Positions 9,521 to 12,585 of a stretch of DNA of 12,585 nt are shown in pieces. Position numbers and translations under genes: made by a program. This DNA is from Podila epigama. Lineage: Eukaryota > Mortierellomycota > Mortierellomycetes > Mortierellales > Mortierellaceae. Location: NCBI GenBank assembly GCA_015679605.1, contig JAAAVE010000875.1, positions 1 through 12,585 of the forward strand, given 5' to 3'. The notes under the pieces were generated by a model. That model ran no database searches. It worked only from the letters and a program-made list of their open reading frames with translations, and was not told where the DNA came from. Position 1 is the first letter of the stretch. Every line of letters starts with the position of its first letter.

Positions 9521-10560
9521 TTATTTCTTAAGGGTCATGTACGCGTTGTTGGAATTGTATCGCTTGGCACTATTTGCCATGATATTATAAAGGGCGTTGG
9601 CTGATAAAAAAATGTTTTCTAAGAAAGCTTTTGTAAAGTATGTCCAAGTTCCTTGGAGACCACTTGCAACCAGTTGGTGGGCTTTGATCAGATATGGTTT
9701 CTGGATGAGTGTCTGTAGACCAGGGCAGGATGGTTTGAGGAGATTCTTTAGCTTTTGATCCGACCAGTCAATCTTGTTGGTGTATTCATAGAGTATTTGA
9801 GTCCATGCCTCTCTCTTGGATGGGCAGAGAAAGATAAAGTGTAGTATATCTTCTTGGGGGCATGGCAGTCAGGGCACTCTGGAGATGGGGCACTGTGCCA
9901 CTTGTAAAAACGAAACGCGGCAGTGGGAATTGCACGGTGGATGGTCCGCCACCATAGATTTCTACTTGAAGCATGGATTTTGGCCCTCCAAAATGCGCGC
10001 CAGTGGGCTTTTTTGGCTGCAGATCGATCTTGGTCAGGAGGAAATAAAAAGGAACGAAGTTGCTTTGTGCTTGCTTGAGCAAGAGGGACACTGACTCTCT
10101 TTCCAGTTGGCAGTTTGATGGCACCTAGGATCTTGGGGAGGGACAGGTTGGGTAGATCGGTAGTGTGCTTGACTTGGGTGCAAAATCGCGTGGTTTGTCT
10201 TTGAAGGCGGCGGATTAGCAGGTTGGTAGGCCCAGATCGCGGTCCATATGTTGGTAGTGGGAGCTTGGGAGTAATGGAACCATTCACCACTTGCAGGAGC
10301 TCATCTATCCATAGACCATAGTGGTGTTTGGTGGGGCTCCATACATGAACAGTATCTGGGATAGGCGGATCAGCTCGTTTCTGTCTTGGTCTGGACTCCA
10401 ACCACCACTCAATGGGTGTGGCCAAAAACAGTTCAGTTGGCGGCTTAGACAATTCCGGTAGAGTATAGTCCCAGAAGATATGGGGGAGGCATGTAAAAGC
10501 CGTGCGCACAGACCACATCCAGGTACGCGCGCAAAGGAAACTACATAATTTATGTACCCC
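9521..10560 (-). pseudogene. LINE ORF2 C-terminal remnant with zf-RVT-like zinc knuckle
   Basis: The minus frame is open from 10560 down to about 9855 and encodes a typical LINE C-terminal segment: WWRTIHRAIPTAAFRFYKWH, then CPDCHAP (Cys codons within 9865-9876). A one-base frameshift at about 9848-9858 breaks the frame. In the shifted frame the domain continues with DILHFIFLCPSKREAW (His 9839-9841, Cys 9824-9826) and runs open to TAA at 9521-9523, next to the poly(A). The Cys-x2-Cys with His-x4-Cys is the zinc-binding RVT-associated domain known from many LINEs. The length is about 345 codons. The upstream reverse transcriptase and endonuclease are missing. The frame closes at a TAA (10561-10563) just before the rRNA-like piece. 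It is not expected to be functional. Confidence 0.8.
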
Positions 10561-10586
10561 TTAAATACAAATTAAAATTTGAAAGT

Positions 10587-10703
10587 TGAACAAAAACATC
10601 ACAACGCGCCCTCGAATTCTCCTGCAATGATTAGAGAAAGAGCCGACATCGAAGGATCAAAAAGCAACGTCACTATGAACGCTTGGCTGCCACAAGCCAG
10701 TTA
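10587..10703 (-). pseudogene. Fragment of large-subunit (28S) rRNA, domain V
   Basis: Read on the minus strand, 10703 to 10637 follows the universally conserved LSU rRNA around TAACTGGCTTGTGGCAGCC, GCGTTCATAG, GACGTTGCTTTTTGATCC and TTCGATGTCGGCTCTT. I see only one clear change over about 66 bases (TAGTGACG instead of TAGCGACG). From 10636 to 10587 the match continues with small indels (ATCATTG, GAATTC, GCGTTG, GTTCA) and then fades. The matched region corresponds to the peptidyl-transferase area of domain V. It is too short to be a working rRNA gene. The comparison is with remembered rRNA sequence. Confidence 0.85.
10673..10698. repeat. Target-site duplication, 5' side of LINE
   Basis: This copy equals the conserved LSU rRNA sequence over all 26 bases as I recall it, and is continuous with the rRNA fragment on both sides. 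The partner at 9469-9494 carries two substitutions. Confidence 0.75.
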
Positions 10704-11184
10704 ATATACCCTTGTTTTCGTTTTCTTCCCATCCCTTGTTTTTTCCCATCCCATCCCTTGATCTTTCTGACCCTTGATTTTTCTGTCCTTGGATTTTTCT
10801 CTCCTTTGATTTCCTTCGTCTCCTGTTGCCCCTAAGTATTTGTCCTTTGATGTTTGTTTCTGGGCCTTGTTTCTTTTGTCTCTAGGTAGCCTCTGTTTTT
10901 GCTGTCTCTTGGTGTTGCCACTTGATCCTTTATCCTGATATTGTCCCTCAATGCCTTTTCTTTATGCTTTCTTTTGATCTTGTCCCTTGATGGTGTCCCT
11001 CGATCTTTTGATTTTACCTCATCCTTGAATTTTTTGAACCGTCTTCCCCGTTCATTTTTATTGTCCTATTCCATCCTTTCACAAGGCTTGTGAATGCATG
11101 GGGCAGACAGAAATTGCCGTTTGGTCCACTCCACGTGACACTTTGATGCTAGAGAGGAAGAGGTTAAAACCAAGAAGAACTGTG
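10704..11184. repeat. Degenerate TTGAT-rich pyrimidine array upstream of gene 3
   Basis: From about 10725 to 11040 the + strand repeats short units near TCCCTTGATTTTTCTG with loose 17-25-bp spacing (CCCTTGATCTTTCTG, CCCTTGATTTTTCTG, CCTTGGATTTTTCTC, CCTTTGATTTCC, later CCCTTGATGGTG and CCCTCGATCTTTTG). The rest, 11041-11184, is unique sequence with a short palindrome CACAAGGCTTGTG near 11080. No gene is seen. Confidence 0.55.
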
Positions 11185-11192
11185 TATATAAA
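11185..11192 (+). promoter_or_regulatory. TATA box of gene 3
   Basis: TATATAAA fits a canonical TATA box. A second candidate, TATAAAAA, lies at 11216-11223. From 11226 to the putative intron donor at 11397 there is no ATG, as expected of a leader. Confidence 0.5.
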
Positions 11193-11396
11193 GGTGTTGC
11201 TGTTCAGACTCCCATTATAAAAATGTAACGCACTCTCCTACAAGATTCCACATTTATATTAACGCACACAGGAACCTTACACGAATTCCTGCAATACCAC
11301 TTCAGGAAATTTTATAAAATCATCCCAAGGACTCTTGCATTAGTCTTCACTGGACTTTCATTCCTCCTAACTGGGTCCACAAACTTCTTCGAAATC

Positions 11397-11479
11397 GTAA
11401 GGAGCTGTGACTAAATTATCTCTCTTTGCAAAAATACTTGATGCTCGTTTACGCCTAACAATTCATTCAGAAATTTTAG
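11397..11479 (+). other. Putative 5'UTR intron of gene 3
   Basis: An 83-base stretch starts GTAAGG and ends AATTTTAG, with a branch-like CCTAAC about 20 bases before the AG. Its size fits the introns of the neighbouring genes. It contains an upstream ATG that splicing would remove, while the flanking leader has none between 11226 and 11396. Only splice signals support it. Confidence 0.5.
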
Positions 11480-11487
11480 GGTACAAA

Positions 11488-11748
11488 ATGCGAGTTTATT
11501 TGGATTTCCTACTTCTTCCACTCCTCTGCTTCGTGGCTTCAGGTGTTCCACTTTCTGCGGATGTAAACATCAAAGTTGGCCCTGTTGGTGGCTATGGTGG
11601 TGGATATGGTGGTTGTAGAGAAGGCGCAATGTTTTGTTCTGGCCAGGGATTTTACACCTGTGCCCAGGGACGATACGTATATCGTGATTGTGGCCCAGGA
11701 ACGTATTGCCAACAGATTGGTCAAGACCACCCGATTTGCAATTATTAG
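11488..11748 (+). CDS. Small secreted cysteine-rich protein, chitin-binding-like
   Basis: The protein has 86 residues. Residues 1-19 or so form a signal peptide (MRVYLDFLLLPLLCFVASG). A Gly/Tyr linker follows at 31-42 (GPVGGYGGGYGG). The mature domain has six cysteines at 43, 50, 58, 68, 74 and 84, enough for three disulfides. The pattern C-REGAMF-C-SGQGFYT-C, then YVYRDCGPGTYC, resembles the small fungal CBM19-type or peritrophin-like chitin-binding modules, in which Gly-Thr-x-Cys and aromatic residues recur. Such proteins are secreted and may bind the cell wall or shield it; here that is inference. The start was chosen at the ATG that opens the signal peptide. An in-frame upstream extension (from 11407) has no ATG start, would place the signal peptide inside the protein, and falls in the putative 5'UTR intron. 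Confidence 0.75.
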   Translation: MRVYLDFLLLPLLCFVASGVPLSADVNIKVGPVGGYGGGYGGCREGAMFCSGQGFYTCAQGRYVYRDCGPGTYCQQIGQDHPICNY

Positions 11749-11830
11749 GCTAGTAACACCATCACATAAACAATGTGCCACATACACGAATTAGTATTAA
11801 ACTCCATAAGTTTAGAGAACAAAGGCTACT
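11749..11830. other. 3' flank of gene 3
   Basis: This short non-coding stretch contains ATTAAA-like words (GTATTAAACTCC near 11795) that may serve in polyadenylation. Nothing else is seen. Confidence 0.3.
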
Positions 11831-11918
11831 CGCCCTTAAGCATCCTCCGCCAAAATATAAGAGAAATGTTCTTCAAAGAAACCTATTGAACAACGAGCTT
11901 ACTCTCAGCAGGTCAGTG
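11831..11918. repeat. Direct repeat copy 1 flanking the inverted repeat
   Basis: The copy runs from CGCCCTTAAGCA through GAGAAATGTTCTTC to GCTTACTCTCAGCAGGTC. It is related, with gaps, to 12474-12570 in the same orientation. The last 30 bases match best (GAACAACGAGCTTACTCTC against GAACAATGGGCTTAATCTC). Confidence 0.5.
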
Positions 11919-11919
11919 C

Positions 11920-12158
11920 TAGTCTCGTGACCAGTCTCTCTTTCACGTCAGTTAAGGGGCTTGAACATCCATTACAAGACAGCCAGGGAGAAAAGTGTGG
12001 GTGGTTGACAGCGTGACAAAAAAAAAAAGGTTGACAGAGTGACGAAAAGGAAACCTCGTCCAAACATGGAAGCATTTGTACCGTCCTTGCTCACAGTGTT
12101 AGCATGGGGGGGGGGGGGGGGGGGGGAATTTTTTCATGTGAGAGCTCCCACCCATGTC
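11920..12158. repeat. Left arm of a large imperfect inverted repeat
   Basis: The arm starts with the perfect 18-bp terminus TAGTCTCGTGACCAGTCT (11920-11937) and pairs with 12243-12439. The matching parts are 11920-11993 and about 12047-12158. The piece in between (about 11994-12046) is absent from the right arm. It holds two copies of GGTTGACAGMGTGAC (12003-12017 and 12029-12043) split by an A11 run. Confidence 0.8.
12106..12126 (+). repeat. Homopolymer of 21 G
   Basis: An uninterrupted G run lies inside the left arm. The matching place in the right arm has only six C (12303-12308). Either the run expanded or the assembly is unsure here. It could form a G-quadruplex. Confidence 0.8.
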
Positions 12159-12242
12159 TGCATTACCCACGAAATTCATTATCCTTTCTTTCTCCTCCAT
12201 CCCTAACTTCATTACATCCCTTTCAGAGCCTCCTTCCTCTGG

Positions 12243-12439
12243 GACATGGGTGGTGCACAAAATCAACTTAAACTTTTAGGCACAAATCGCATGAAAATAT
12301 CTCCCCCCGCACTAACACCATGAGCAAGGACAGTACAAATACTTCCATACTTGGATGAGGTTTCCTTTCTCCCAGGCTATCTTGCAATGAAGGTTCAATC
12401 TCCTTAACCGGAGGGAAAGATAGACTGGTCACGAGACTA
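12243..12439. repeat. Right arm of the large inverted repeat
   Basis: On the reverse strand it copies the left arm with roughly 80-85 percent identity as judged by eye: TAGTCTCGTGACCAGTCT, then GTTAAGGAGATTGAAC, then GGAAACCTCATCC, then TATTTGTACTGTCCTTGCTC. The inner end pairs GACATGGGTGG with CACCCATGTC. The spacer 12159-12242 is C/T-rich and shows no gene. Confidence 0.8.
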
Positions 12440-12473
12440 AAAAAATCCCAACCTGCAAAATAGAATTCTTTGC

Positions 12474-12585
12474 CGCCCCTTAAGCACACGTGAGACAAAT
12501 GAAAAGAGAAAAAGAGATGTTGTTCTTACGAACAAATCTAGAGAACAATGGGCTTAATCTCAGCAGATCGTAGCAACAAGGCTAC
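12474..12585. repeat. Direct repeat copy 2, reaching the window edge
   Basis: It begins CGCCCCTTAAGCA and runs through GAGATGTTGTTCTT to GGGCTTAATCTCAGCAGATC, matching 11831-11918 in direct orientation. It may continue beyond the window. Confidence 0.5.

Larger units (their letters stand above)
9469..10698 (-). mobile_element. 5'-truncated non-LTR (LINE) insertion with TSD and poly(A)
   Basis: On the minus strand the order is: 26-bp repeat (10673-10698), LSU rRNA-like 5' segment, AT-rich joint, degraded LINE coding sequence, stop (9521-9523), about 14 bases, a 12-base A tail (T12 at 9495-9506), and the second 26-bp repeat (9469-9494). Poly(A) directly against a direct repeat is the mark of target-primed reverse transcription. 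Only the C-terminal part of the second open frame of a LINE is left; the reverse transcriptase and endonuclease are absent, so the copy is dead. Confidence 0.8.

Noticed and set aside
9375-9590. 71-codon + strand open frame
   Set aside because: It runs through the CGGAT repeat, the duplicated target site and the poly(T), so it is a chance frame.
9816-10094. 92-codon + strand open frame
   Set aside because: It is antisense to the LINE zinc-knuckle coding sequence and has no independent support.
11078-11100. Another 28S-like piece around CACAAGGCTTGTGAATGC
   Set aside because: Only the short word GGCTTGTG is shared with LSU rRNA, and the palindrome explains it better.
11920-12439. Inverted repeat as a classical DNA transposon
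   Set aside because: No transposase and no matching target-site duplication flank the 18-bp ends (CAGTGC on one side, AAAAAAT on the other).

Overview
The window looks like fungal nuclear DNA, probably an early-diverging Mucoromycota-type fungus such as Mortierellaceae. The reasons are dense short GT-AG introns (about 70-110 nt), moderate GC, a conserved-looking gene with a TRP-like channel behind a long N-terminal cytosolic region, a lineage-style protein with a PD-(D/E)XK-like signature, a small secreted cysteine-rich protein, and a degraded non-LTR retrotransposon. The taxon is inferred from remembered family character, not from a search. All genes below were assembled by hand from splice sites and reading phase.

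Layout. Bases 1-913 hold a pyrimidine-rich degenerate minisatellite (period about 60 bp) and the upstream region of gene 1. Gene 1 (914-3180, + strand, 7 exons, 581 codons) encodes a protein with a basic N-terminus, an acidic linker, a PD-(D/E)XK-like signature and a basic, probably nuclear, tail. Bases 3181-3858 are intergenic, with a poly(A) signal, small repeats and a TATA-like element. Gene 2 (3859-9011, + strand, 13 exons, 1369 codons) encodes a probable cation channel: a long N-terminal region with a WD-like segment, six membrane segments, a GGRYD pore filter, a TRP-like S6 and a C-terminal coiled coil. Its model is open throughout except for one in-frame TGA at codon 140 (4446-4448), where a tryptophan codon would fit.

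Bases 9012-9468 carry two degenerate repeat blocks, the second a dense cluster of CGGAT/ATCCG words. Bases 9469-10703 are the most striking part. A minus-strand, 5'-truncated LINE remnant with a poly(A) tail and a zinc-knuckle domain is joined at its 5' side to a fragment of large-subunit rRNA (domain V, peptidyl-transferase region). The 26-bp duplication that flanks the insert is itself LSU rRNA sequence. This suggests an rDNA-targeting LINE, or a LINE/28S chimeric transcript, that has ended up outside the rDNA array.

Bases 10704-11184 are mostly a degenerate TTGAT-rich pyrimidine array. Gene 3 (CDS 11488-11748, with a likely 5'UTR intron) encodes an 86-residue secreted six-cysteine protein resembling fungal chitin-binding modules. 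From 11831 to the end lies a non-coding structure: an imperfect inverted repeat (arms 11920-12158 and 12243-12439) enclosed by a direct repeat, with a 21-G run in one arm. The three genes show no obvious functional link, and eukaryotic neighbours need not share one.
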